Shown piece by piece: positions 33,473 through 41,731 of a stretch of DNA of 64,000 nt. This stretch comes from an uncultured Prevotellaceae bacterium (GTDB lineage: Bacteria; Bacteroidota; Bacteroidia; Bacteroidales; Bacteroidaceae). The notes under the pieces were generated by a model, which worked only from the letters and a program-made list of their open reading frames with translations, searched no databases and was not told where the DNA came from. Each line of letters begins with the position of its first letter. Position 1 is the first letter of the stretch. The stretch spans positions 1 through 64,000 of the forward strand of contig CADCCB010000004.1 in the NCBI GenBank assembly GCA_902799905.1, written 5' to 3'. The position numbers and the translations under genes were made by a program.

Positions 33473-35485
33473 TTACAGGGCGTATTCGAGCATCACGAAC
33501 GAGTAGGGCTTCAGTTCGATGGTCATCTTCTTGGTGGCCTTGAAAGTCTCCTTCTGTGGTGTGATGGGCTGCTGGTCGTAGTTGTTCTCGTCGTTGGCCT
33601 GACCGCTCAGTACAGTCTTCGTGGCTTGCTTCTTTATGCCCTTGAAGCGCGAAAGGTCAATATTGGCCGTTTTGGCTTCAGCGCTGGCGTTGCAGAGTTT
33701 GACGAAGAGTTTGCGTGTCTTCACGTTAAGTACCACCGACTGGCCATAGTGCACGTTCTCTTGGGGCTGGATCACATCGGGTGCATCGCCCTCGAACTTC
33801 ACGCAGTCGCCGTAGTAGTATTGTCCGCTTGACTGTCCGAACATCTGCTGCACATAGTAACTGCAGGTCAGGTATGTGCGCTCGTTGTCGAAGTAAATCA
33901 TGTCGGGGTTCCAGTTGGTGTTATCGCGACGAGCGAAGAGAGGTGCATAGGATGTCATAGTTACAGCATCACCGTTACGCTCTACATGCAGCAGGTAGAG
34001 TCCCTCTGCCAGGGCATCGATGAGTTTCTTGTCCTTTGAAGCATATTCACCCAGATAGACCTTGGTCTTGCGGTCACGTGGGTAGTTGTCATACTGGCGC
34101 TTGTTCAGGAAGAAGGTGTTGGGCTCATAGTAGTGCTCGTCGATGATGGGCATGCCCAGTTCTTCGGCCAGTTTCCAACCGTTCTCAAAGTCGGGGTTGT
34201 CAGGATGCGAGCCAGGGCCGGCTGTACCCACGATGACAATCTCGGGATGAGCCTTGGTGATGCGTTCGTACATATACTTGAAGCGCTCAATGAACTCGGG
34301 TGAGATCTTCTCCTCGTTGCCCAGTCCCAGATACTTCAGGTTGAAGGGGGCGGGGTGGCCGGCTTCGATGCGCTTACGGCTCCACTCGCCAGTGCCGTCG
34401 CCGTTAGCCCAGTCGATGAGGTCGAGTGCATCCTGCACCCACTCGTCCATCTGATCCATGGGTACTACGTCTTGTGCCTGAGTGGGCCACATGCCCCAGC
34501 CGCCATTGGTGCCCTGACAACTCACGCCGCAGGGGAGGATAGGCAGGGGCTCCATGCCCAGGTCTTCGCAGAACTGGAAATACTCAAAATAGCCCAGTGC
34601 CATGCTCTGATGGTAACCCCAGGTATTCTTGAGCCCCAGTCGGTTCTGACGTGGCCCGATGGTGTTCTTCCAGCGATAGGTGTCCCAGAAGCCGTCGCCA
34701 CCGCCATGCACCACGCATCCGCCAGGGAAGCGCATGAATTTCGGTTGCAGGTCGGCCAGAGCCTGTGCCAGGTCCTTGCGGAGTCCATGTCCCTTGTAGG
34801 TGTCTTTTGGCATAAGTGACACCTCGTCGATGTCTATGTCGCCCTTGGTGAGCACCAGGATCTGAAGGGCAGCGTTCTTGCAGTCTTCGGAGGGTGTGAG
34901 CACCACGGGATAACGTTCCCAGTCAATGGCGTTCACGTTGATGAGGGTATCGTCCAGCACCTTGGGATCTTTGCCTGGTTCCTGTGGTGCCACCAGTGCG
35001 ATGCGTATGTCCTTGTCGTCCTGGCGATAGGCGTTACGGAAGAAGGCAGAGAAGTCGTACTGTTCGCCGGCCTTCACGCTGATGCCGCCAAATCCGCTGT
35101 TCTGTAGGCCAACACCTTTCCAGCCTTTATAGTCGTAGAACTCCTTGGCACGCTCAATGTGAATGCGCATGTAGGTGGGGTTGTTCTTGTGGAGCGGTTT
35201 GTCCATGAATGGACGTATGTAGCCCAGGGAGTGGCCAGGGCGTAGGAATTTCCAGGCGGTGCCAGGACCCCACTCGTCGCGCTCTGTGGTATTGAACTCG
35301 AAGGAGCCGTTCTGCACGAGTTCTGCATAGAGGCCGCCGTCGGCAGCACTACTGATATCCTCGAAGAAGATACCTATCAATTCGTCACTGATGGCCTTGC
35401 CGCCCTGAGGCGCGGTCATGGGTTTTTGGGCGTTGATGCCCATTGCTGCCATAGCGAGGGCAGCGATGATTGTCAAGCGTTTCAT
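33473..35485 (-). CDS. GH51 alpha-L-arabinofuranosidase (exported)
   Basis: 670 aa. Signal peptide to INAQ (residue 20), an N-terminal beta domain with ELIGIFFEDISSAADGGLYA and a CBM-like part (about 110-230), then the barrel: FMRFPGGCVVHGG, the acid/base Glu in LGLGNEEK and the nucleophile Glu in VYLGEYAS. The final all-beta domain is typical. It releases arabinose from arabinan, arabinoxylan or arabinogalactan in the periplasm or at the surface. It has its own -7 box and no sugar-utilisation neighbours. Confidence 0.95.
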   Translation of the reverse strand: MKRLTIIAALAMAAMGINAQKPMTAPQGGKAISDELIGIFFEDISSAADGGLYAELVQNGSFEFNTTERDEWGPGTAWKFLRPGHSLGYIRPFMDKPLHKNNPTYMRIHIERAKEFYDYKGWKGVGLQNSGFGGISVKAGEQYDFSAFFRNAYRQDDKDIRIALVAPQEPGKDPKVLDDTLINVNAIDWERYPVVLTPSEDCKNAALQILVLTKGDIDIDEVSLMPKDTYKGHGLRKDLAQALADLQPKFMRFPGGCVVHGGGDGFWDTYRWKNTIGPRQNRLGLKNTWGYHQSMALGYFEYFQFCEDLGMEPLPILPCGVSCQGTNGGWGMWPTQAQDVVPMDQMDEWVQDALDLIDWANGDGTGEWSRKRIEAGHPAPFNLKYLGLGNEEKISPEFIERFKYMYERITKAHPEIVIVGTAGPGSHPDNPDFENGWKLAEELGMPIIDEHYYEPNTFFLNKRQYDNYPRDRKTKVYLGEYASKDKKLIDALAEGLYLLHVERNGDAVTMTSYAPLFARRDNTNWNPDMIYFDNERTYLTCSYYVQQMFGQSSGQYYYGDCVKFEGDAPDVIQPQENVHYGQSVVLNVKTRKLFVKLCNASAEAKTANIDLSRFKGIKKQATKTVLSGQANDENNYDQQPITPQKETFKATKKMTIELKPYSFVMLEYAL

Positions 35486-35513
35486 ATTGTGTTATTGGTT
35501 TGATATCTGGGTG

Positions 35514-35521
35514 CAAAGATA
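35514..35521 (-). promoter_or_regulatory. -7 box of the GH51 gene
   Basis: CAAAGATA on plus, TATCTTTG on minus, 28 nt before the ATG. No clear -33 box. Confidence 0.55.
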
Positions 35522-35587
35522 CACATTTTTTCCGAATAATGCTTTGTCGTATGTCATTTTTTTATTCGGAAATGTAAGATGTCGTGA

Positions 35588-36709
35588 TTATTTGGCTGTT
35601 GCTTTCAGTTCTATGCGGAAGGTGGTGCCGCGTCCCAGTTCAGACTCCTTCACGTAGATATGCCCCTTGTGGTACTCCTCCACGATGCGCTTAGCCAGTG
35701 AGAGGCCTAACCCCCAGCCGCGTGTCTTGGTGGTGAATCCAGGGCGGAACACGTTCTTCACATCCTTCTTGCGGATGCCCTTGCCCGTGTCCACTACCTC
35801 GATGGCGATGGTGTCGTCCTCCTCCAGCAGCCATAGGTCGATCCTTCCGACACCTCCCTCCATCGCATCGACGGCGTTTTTGCAGAGGTTCTCGAAGACC
35901 CACTCAAAGAGTGAGGCGTTGATGCGTGCGATGACGGGGTGGTCAGGGTAATGGCCCCTGATGGCTACCTTTTGTGAGGTGCGTTTGTCCATGTATTCGA
36001 TGACGTGGTCGAGCACGTCGTTCAGTGACGTGTCCACGGGTTCTGGTAGCGAGCCTATCTTGGAGAAGCGTTCAGCAATGCGCTCCAGTCGCTTCACGTC
36101 CTTTGCCATCTCTGGTATCATCTCGTCATTGGGATATGACTCCTTGAGCACTTCCACCCATGCCATCAGCGACGAGATGGGTGTTCCCAGTTGGTGTGCC
36201 GTCTCTTTGCTCAGTCCCACCCATACCTTGTTCTGCTCAGCGCGTTTCGACACCAGTAGTGCGAAGACGGCCACTGCGCCGAAGATGGTGACGATGCCCA
36301 GTGCCCAGTAGGGGTACTGTGTCAGGCGTTTCAGCATGGTCGATTCTTCAAAGCAGAGCACCTGATAGGGGCTGATGCGTATGGAGTCACCGTGCGTCAG
36401 CATCCGTTGTGCCAGATTGGTGGTGTCCTCTATGTTGCTATAGTCCAGCACTTGTCCGTCGTTGCTCAGCACTACGACGGGTATGGTGTTGTTGCCCTCG
36501 ATGACCTTAGATACCAGCGAGAGGTCGGTATCCTCGTCGGCTTCTGTGAACACACGCATGGCCTCGGCCCAGATCTCCATCTTCGTGCGTTCCTCCTTCT
36601 GCAGGTCCTCGACCAGTCGGTGCGACACATACAAAGAGGTAGCAGTGATGGCCACAGCCACCACTACCAGCCATATCTTCACCTGTCTGATCCGATCAGT
36701 CCACTGCAT
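35588..36709 (-). CDS. Sensor histidine kinase, orphan
   Basis: 373 aa from ATG 36707-36709; a TTG three codons upstream lies in the repeat array and is less likely. Two membrane helices (about 10-30 and 132-153) flank a 100-residue outside loop. The kinase core has the H box KETAHQLGTPISSLMAW (His about 188), NLCKNAVDAM (N box), DTGKGIRKKD (G1) and GWGLGLSLAKRIVEEY (G2). No response regulator lies near. It follows mlaF after a nine-unit heptad array, so envelope stress may be what it senses; that is inference. Confidence 0.9.
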   Translation of the reverse strand: MQWTDRIRQVKIWLVVVAVAITATSLYVSHRLVEDLQKEERTKMEIWAEAMRVFTEADEDTDLSLVSKVIEGNNTIPVVVLSNDGQVLDYSNIEDTTNLAQRMLTHGDSIRISPYQVLCFEESTMLKRLTQYPYWALGIVTIFGAVAVFALLVSKRAEQNKVWVGLSKETAHQLGTPISSLMAWVEVLKESYPNDEMIPEMAKDVKRLERIAERFSKIGSLPEPVDTSLNDVLDHVIEYMDKRTSQKVAIRGHYPDHPVIARINASLFEWVFENLCKNAVDAMEGGVGRIDLWLLEEDDTIAIEVVDTGKGIRKKDVKNVFRPGFTTKTRGWGLGLSLAKRIVEEYHKGHIYVKESELGRGTTFRIELKATAK

Positions 36710-36710
36710 A

Positions 36711-36773
36711 AGCCTCAAACCTCAAATCTCAAACTTCAAACCTCAAATCTCCAACCTCAAATCTCAAACCTCA
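36711..36773. repeat. Nine heptads, CCTCAAA/TCTCAAA type
   Basis: Fills the gap between the mlaF stop (36771) and the histidine kinase ATG (36709) and overlaps the mlaF stop codon. Confidence 0.85.
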
Positions 36774-37532
36774 CCCGTGTCTCACGGCCTCTCTCATCTC
36801 TTTCAGCAGGTCGCTGGCGAAGATGAAGTCAGTCAGTCGCTTGTTAGTCGAACCCATGATGTCGGCTGATACGCCCTGCCATTCCTTGTGGCCTTCGTAG
36901 ATGAAAATGACGTTCTCGCCGATGCCCATCACCGAGTTCATGTCATGCGTATTAATAATGGTGGTCATGTTGAACTCCCGCGTGATGCTGTGCAGCAGTT
37001 CGTCAATCACTAACGAGGTCTTCGGATCGAGGCCAGAGTTAGGCTCGTCGCAGAACAGATACTTGGGGTTCAGCGAGATGGCGCGGGCTATGGCTACGCG
37101 CTTCTGCATGCCACCCGAGATCTCTCCAGGGTATTTGTTCTCCGCTCCCACTAGGTTCACACGTGCCAGACAGTCCATAGCCCGCTGTTGGCGTTCGCGC
37201 AGCGTCATGTTGGAGAACATGTCGAGCGGGAACATCACGTTCTCCAGTACCGACAGCGAGTCGAACAATGCTGCACTCTGGAAGATCATGCCCATCTCAC
37301 GGCGCATCATCACCTTTTCCTTCTTCGACATCTGCACGAAGTCGCGCCCGTCGTAGAGCACCTGTCCGCTGGTAGGTGTCAGCAGTCCCACAAGGTTCTT
37401 CATCAGCACGGTCTTTCCCGATCCCGACTGTCCGATGATAAGGTTGGTCTTGCCGTCCTCGAACACGGTGCAGATGTCCTTCAGCACTTCCTTGTCGTCA
37501 AACGACTTGTATAGGTTCTTAACTTCAATCAT
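36771..37532 (-). CDS. mlaF: ABC transporter ATP-binding protein of the Mla phospholipid system
   Basis: 253 aa. Walker A GQSGSGKT (34-41), signature ISGGMQKRVAIARA, Walker B KYLFCDEPNSGLDP and the switch His in INTHDMNSV. The close match to MlaF-type ATPases plus the MlaE gene just upstream support phospholipid transport between membranes. Confidence 0.88.
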   Translation of the reverse strand: MIEVKNLYKSFDDKEVLKDICTVFEDGKTNLIIGQSGSGKTVLMKNLVGLLTPTSGQVLYDGRDFVQMSKKEKVMMRREMGMIFQSAALFDSLSVLENVMFPLDMFSNMTLRERQQRAMDCLARVNLVGAENKYPGEISGGMQKRVAIARAISLNPKYLFCDEPNSGLDPKTSLVIDELLHSITREFNMTTIINTHDMNSVMGIGENVIFIYEGHKEWQGVSADIMGSTNKRLTDFIFASDLLKEMREAVRHG

Positions 37533-37535
37533 TAT

Positions 37536-37571
37536 AAGTGAAAAGTGAAAAGTGAATAGTGAAAAGTGAAT
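37536..37571. repeat. AGTGAAA/AGTGAAT heptads
   Basis: Five units starting 3 nt upstream of the mlaF ATG. Same unit family as the arrays between aepX and aepY. Confidence 0.8.
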
Positions 37572-37573
37572 AA

Positions 37574-37607
37574 TTTCTTTCAGTCGCTTCGCTTGGTGAA
37601 AGCGAGC
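37574..37607. repeat. 34-nt dispersed repeat, copy 1
   Basis: Starts TTTCTTTCAGTCGCTTCGC. An exact reverse complement lies at 41569-41602; a 16-nt partial copy lies at 43473-43488. Confidence 0.9.
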
Positions 37608-37660
37608 AAGCTCGAGCGGCTACCGCCCGCAATATTTTAGACTTTTGACCTTTGAATCAT

Positions 37661-38407
37661 CTACGATAACAGTTGCGTCAGGAAAACGTCAGAGAAGAGG
37701 ATGAGCACGCTCGACGACACCACGGCGTTTGTCGAGGCCTTGCCCACATCTACCGAACCGCCTTCCACCGTGTAGCCGAAGAAGGCCGGCACGCTACTGA
37801 TGATGAAGGCGAAGAACTGGCTCTTGATGATTGACATCCAGAGGAACCAGGGCACGAAGTTGTGCTGCAGTCCCAGTGTCAGGTCGTCTGGCGGCATGAT
37901 GTGTCCGATGTAGGCTGTGCCGTAGGCTCCCAGTATGCCCATTGCCGACGAAAAGATGACGAGGAAGGGCATGATGGTGAGCAGTCCTAGTATTTTCGGC
38001 AGAATGAGGTAGCAGGCTGAGTTCACGCCCATGATCTCCAGGGCATCTATCTGCTGCGTCACTCGCATGGTGCCTATCTCTGAGGCGATATTCGAACCCA
38101 CCTTGCCTGCCAGTATCAGGCACATGATGCTCGACGAGAACTCCAGTAGCATGATCTCGCGGGTGGTATAGCCTGCCACCCAGCGAGGCATCCATGGGCT
38201 CTCGATGTTCATCTTCATCTGTATGCATATCACAGCACCGATGAAGAACGAGATGAGCAGCACGATGCCAATGGAGTTGACGCCCAGTTGTGCCATCTCC
38301 TTCACATATTGCTTCCAGAACATCCTGAAGCGTTCGGGCATGGCGAACGTGCGTCCCATCAGCATCAGGAAGCGACCGAAGGTGGTCAGCCATTTCACTA
38401 TCAGCAT
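37661..38407 (-). CDS. mlaE: MlaE-family ABC permease
   Basis: 248 aa, five to six membrane helices. Conserved parts include LGVNSIGIVLLISFFIGAV, LVAGKVG-type LILAGKVGSNIASEIGTMRV and the interface region QIDALEIMGVNSACYLILP. With MlaF it would form the core of a lipid transporter. The periplasmic MCE protein MlaD that usually follows is not found in the next genes. A -7 box (TACCTTTG, minus, 38440-38447) lies upstream. Confidence 0.88.
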   Translation of the reverse strand: MLIVKWLTTFGRFLMLMGRTFAMPERFRMFWKQYVKEMAQLGVNSIGIVLLISFFIGAVICIQMKMNIESPWMPRWVAGYTTREIMLLEFSSSIMCLILAGKVGSNIASEIGTMRVTQQIDALEIMGVNSACYLILPKILGLLTIMPFLVIFSSAMGILGAYGTAYIGHIMPPDDLTLGLQHNFVPWFLWMSIIKSQFFAFIISSVPAFFGYTVEGGSVDVGKASTNAVVSSSVLILFSDVFLTQLLS

Positions 38408-38439
38408 GTCAAATGTGTATCACTTTTGTTTTCGCCGAC

Positions 38440-38447
38440 AAAGGTAC
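38440..38447 (-). promoter_or_regulatory. -7 box of mlaE
   Basis: CAAAGGTA on plus, TACCTTTG on minus, 33 nt before the ATG. Confidence 0.55.
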
Positions 38448-38504
38448 GAAAAAACTTTCAAATGCCATGCTGCATGGCGAAAATAATTACTCAACTTCCT
38501 CACA

Positions 38505-40223
38505 TTATGGCTTTTTCTCTATGATGAAGTCGCAGGCCGAGAACCATTTGCTGCCCTCACCGTATTGTTTCACGATGTCACGGTCGAGGGTGATGCCGTA
38601 GGTCAGTTTGTCGTTGGTGATGTCATCTGGTACGATGATGTCGTCCAGATAGATGCGATTCCAGCCATAGCCCACTCCGCCATGTGCTGAGGCCTTGTTG
38701 ACATCAAGCGCCAGGACGCCTTCGTGGGAGTTGGCACCCTTAGAGAAGCGGTTGAGGGCCGAGAACCACACGTTGCCACCTGTATCACCATCGGCAGGAA
38801 TCTCTCTCTTGACGGTCTTGTCGCCAGCCTGGGCGAAGACGACTACTCCTGAGTGCCCACTGTCCGTCTTCTTGGCACGTACCACAGCCGATACACGATA
38901 GCGTCCTGGACGCAGGTTTTCAATCGTGCTCTCTATGCGGATGCCGTCGCTGTAGTTCTCGCTCTGCACATGGATATAGCCCGTCTGCTGGTCGGCACTA
39001 TAGTGTTCGCCACGACCTGTAAACATATCCTCGTGCTGGTATGCCACGGGCTGATGGGTGAGTTTCCAGTGGTTACGGTTCAGGTAGTCCTGATCGTTGT
39101 CGCTGAGACTGTCGATATCGGCAGTCTTGTTGCGCAACACTTCTATTGTGAGCTGGGCTCCCTTGACCTGCTTCTTCAGGTCATCGGGCATATATTTGGC
39201 AATGTCATTGGACATATTCGTCAGTTCCTCAGCCTGCCGATGGGAGAGCATGTAGGGGTAACTGTCCATCTCCTTGTTGAGTGTCCAGCAGATGGCTTTC
39301 TGTTCAGTAGCCGTGGCGGTGCCGCCAATACCCGTCATGAGCCAAAGTTTGGCCTTCAGAGCCTCGTAACTGGTCTTGAGGTTGAGTGTTTTGGGATCGT
39401 CGTAGAGTTTCTGGACCATTGTGATAAAATTGTACTGGTGGACCTCGGCCAATGTGTCTGTGTCGAGGGTCTTGGCACGTTCGGGCTCCTTTTTGCGCAT
39501 CTCAAACAGCAGGTTCTGTGCCACGCTGAGGGCCGTGTTGGTGCGGTCGAGGTATTCGTCTGGGTCGTAGGACTTCACCTGCGGAGCCTTCAGTTTCGGA
39601 CAATGGAACTCGTACATAATGCCGTTGGTGATATAGTATTTGTGCTTGCCGTCGGCTTCGTCCTCATCATAGTTAGCCCATGAAAGCAGATAGGTGGAGC
39701 GAAAACCGTCGTCATCCTTGAAGCCGATAATGCGAGCATTCATCGTAGGATGAAGTTGAAGTGGAAAGGTCTCGCCATTCTCGCCGTATGCGATGCTGAC
39801 ACCTGGGAATACGGCCTGCTCGTCGCCTGCCACATAACTGTAGTAACTGGAGGCATAAGGCGCCTGCTTGTCGAAAGCGTCAAGGATGTGGCGCAAGGGC
39901 AAATTGGGGTCATCGGGCACGTTACGGAACTCGAAACTCCAGCCGTCGAGGTAGTTGGGGCCTATGTCGGCCCTGTTCTTCCCAAGTTTCACCACATGAA
40001 TCTTGTTCTTGGGAACCAGACCACCGCCATCGAGGGCCGTATAGATGATGCTGAGGCTGTCCTTGCTGCCAGGTATCCACCTTGAGGAAATGTCCTTGGG
40101 GGCCCTGCGGGCGAGTGTTTCCCTGAAGGCCGTATGCATGGCCTGAGCGTGTATGTTCTCCTGAGCGAATAGAGTGCCTATGGGCATCAGCAGGAGTGCT
40201 ATGGAAATGATAAGTTGTTTCAT
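38505..40223 (-). CDS. Exported protein of unknown function in an ECF sigma operon
   Basis: 572 aa. Signal peptide to LFAQ (about residue 21). No family is recognised in the main part; residues 420-550 (GRGEHYSADQQTGYIHVQS, ENLRPGRYRVSAVVRA) resemble a jelly-roll carbohydrate- or lectin-like module. It lies 30 nt after the anti-sigma-like gene on the same strand, so it is probably the effector controlled by, or feeding back on, the sigma factor. Confidence 0.65.
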   Translation of the reverse strand: MKQLIISIALLLMPIGTLFAQENIHAQAMHTAFRETLARRAPKDISSRWIPGSKDSLSIIYTALDGGGLVPKNKIHVVKLGKNRADIGPNYLDGWSFEFRNVPDDPNLPLRHILDAFDKQAPYASSYYSYVAGDEQAVFPGVSIAYGENGETFPLQLHPTMNARIIGFKDDDGFRSTYLLSWANYDEDEADGKHKYYITNGIMYEFHCPKLKAPQVKSYDPDEYLDRTNTALSVAQNLLFEMRKKEPERAKTLDTDTLAEVHQYNFITMVQKLYDDPKTLNLKTSYEALKAKLWLMTGIGGTATATEQKAICWTLNKEMDSYPYMLSHRQAEELTNMSNDIAKYMPDDLKKQVKGAQLTIEVLRNKTADIDSLSDNDQDYLNRNHWKLTHQPVAYQHEDMFTGRGEHYSADQQTGYIHVQSENYSDGIRIESTIENLRPGRYRVSAVVRAKKTDSGHSGVVVFAQAGDKTVKREIPADGDTGGNVWFSALNRFSKGANSHEGVLALDVNKASAHGGVGYGWNRIYLDDIIVPDDITNDKLTYGITLDRDIVKQYGEGSKWFSACDFIIEKKP

Positions 40224-40253
40224 CTTTTTATGATATTCGTTTAATTCGTGGTT

Positions 40254-40988
40254 TTAGAAACTAATGTAATTAGCGGTACTATCGTTTTGTATGTTGTTCA
40301 TCGCCTGTTCCGCCTGTTTGCCAACAATGCGATATACCATCTGTTGTAGACGGGCATCGGCAGCGATGAGCCTCTCAACCTGTGCCGAACTGACGCTGTC
40401 GTCTAGTTTTTCCATTTCGGCCTCCAGACGGGCAATGCAGTCGGCGAGGTTCTCGGCTGTTGGAGTGGAATCGGTCGCTTGGATGTTGGTCCTCTTGGTT
40501 CTTTGTGGCTTAGCAGGAATTACTTGGGCCACGACGGCTTCCTCCGTTATCTCTGTGGGGATGATGACCTCCTGTTTTGGCTGGATGCTATCCTTGGCGA
40601 CTACGGTTTTCTCTGCCACCAATGGAGGCTGTTCGGCTGTACTCCTTCCAAGGTGGAACGCAACGAGCAAAACAATGCTTGCTGCGATGCCAGCCATGAG
40701 CCATCTGAGGGCCACTATCTTCGGCTTCTCCCTGACAGCCTTTGGAAGCATTTTTATTTTCTCGCTGTCAGCCTTGATGGGTTGTTCTGACGTTTTGTCT
40801 TCTGTCTCAATGTCCACCTGGCCGTTGTCGAACAGCGTGAACATCTCCTTATATTCAGCCCACTCTTCGTCCACTTCATGGGTGCGGAAGTACTGTGCCA
40901 GCACCTCTTCCTCAGCAACGCTGGTCTCGCCAGCCATGAACTTGCTGAGCAGTTGGGCTATCTCTTGTTTATTGTACTGTTGTTTCAT
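40254..40988 (-). CDS. Anti-sigma-like single-pass membrane protein
   Basis: 244 aa. The cytoplasmic part (1-90) starts KQEIAQLLSKFMAGETSVAEE, a pattern common in anti-sigma or regulator proteins beside ECF factors. A membrane helix at about 93-112 (LRWLMAGIAASIVLLVAF) is followed by a low-complexity outside part. Overlaps the sigma gene stop by ATGA. The role rests mainly on operon position. Confidence 0.65.
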   Translation of the reverse strand: MKQQYNKQEIAQLLSKFMAGETSVAEEEVLAQYFRTHEVDEEWAEYKEMFTLFDNGQVDIETEDKTSEQPIKADSEKIKMLPKAVREKPKIVALRWLMAGIAASIVLLVAFHLGRSTAEQPPLVAEKTVVAKDSIQPKQEVIIPTEITEEAVVAQVIPAKPQRTKRTNIQATDSTPTAENLADCIARLEAEMEKLDDSVSSAQVERLIAADARLQQMVYRIVGKQAEQAMNNIQNDSTANYISF

Positions 40989-41482
40989 TGCTGGTTCCTC
41001 CTTTTTAGTTTGTTGAGTAATTCGTTGCGGGCTCGTGATAGCAGCGTGGATACTGAGGTCTGCCGTATGCCCAGGATGTCGGCAATCTCGCCTAACTCGC
41101 GGTGTTCCAACTGTCGCATCCTTAGCACCATCCCTGCTGTAGAAGGCAGACTGTCAATCTGTTCGGCTATCCAATGTTCCAACTCTGTGTATTCAAGTCG
41201 GTCATATAGCGAGTCTTCATCTATCAACGGCATAGTGGCGGCTATCTCCGCGTGCTGATGGGTTGTGCGCCATTTGTCTATGCACACCCTTTTCGTGGTG
41301 ATCACAGCCGAGGCCTTCAGGTGAGCCGAGTCGTTGAACTGTTCGTGCAGGTTCCATAGTTTCAGCATCACGTCTTGCGCAATGTCCTCCGCGTCGTCCT
41401 GCGAATAACCGAACTGTCCCGCTATCGACACGGCCTTTGCCCGCGTCTCATGAGCCAAGTATGTAAACTCTTTTTGCGTCAT
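40985..41482 (-). CDS. ECF-type RNA polymerase sigma factor
   Basis: 165 aa from ATG 41480-41482. Region 2 has GYSQDDAEDIAQDVMLKLW and region 4 has LRMRQLEHRELGEIADILGI...SVSTLLSRARNEL. An upstream start exists, but its 23 extra codons would run through the -7 box TATATTTG (41487-41494), which ends 5 nt before this ATG; the transcript is then leaderless or nearly so. Confidence 0.9.
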   Translation of the reverse strand: MTQKEFTYLAHETRAKAVSIAGQFGYSQDDAEDIAQDVMLKLWNLHEQFNDSAHLKASAVITTKRVCIDKWRTTHQHAEIAATMPLIDEDSLYDRLEYTELEHWIAEQIDSLPSTAGMVLRMRQLEHRELGEIADILGIRQTSVSTLLSRARNELLNKLKRRNQQ

Positions 41483-41486
41483 TACA

Positions 41487-41494
41487 CAAATATA
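41487..41494 (-). promoter_or_regulatory. -7 box of the sigma factor gene, possible leaderless transcript
   Basis: CAAATATA on plus, TATATTTG on minus. The -33 position reads TTTA, 20 nt upstream. Confidence 0.6.
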
Positions 41495-41568
41495 ACGAAC
41501 GAATCCTGGAAAATTAAACAAGGATTCGCATTTTTTTTTCGAAAACCTCAAATCTCCGCTCGAGTTCT

Positions 41569-41602
41569 GCTCGCTTTCACCAAGCGAAGCGACTGAAAGA
41601 AA
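41569..41602. repeat. 34-nt dispersed repeat, copy 2 (inverted)
   Basis: Exact reverse complement of 37574-37607. It ends next to the remnant stop codon at 41604-41606. Confidence 0.9.
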
Positions 41603-41603
41603 C

Positions 41604-41731
41604 CTACAAAATGTTCAGGAAGAGGGTGATCATTCCCGTATTGATCAGATCGGCGAACATGGCGCCAATGATCGGCACGATGAGGAAAGGCTTGACCGTA
41701 TAGCGATATTTATAGCCCGTTGGTCCTCCAA
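41604..41731 (-). pseudogene. 3' remnant of a transporter gene (GltS-like)
   Basis: One frame reads GGPTGYKYRYTVKPFLIVPI, then IGAMFADLINTGMITLFLNIL and stops at 41604. It looks like the last 40 residues of a membrane transporter, perhaps a sodium/glutamate symporter. A stop lies just upstream in this frame and no start is possible, so only the tail remains, fused behind the barrel gene in another frame. Confidence 0.55.
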
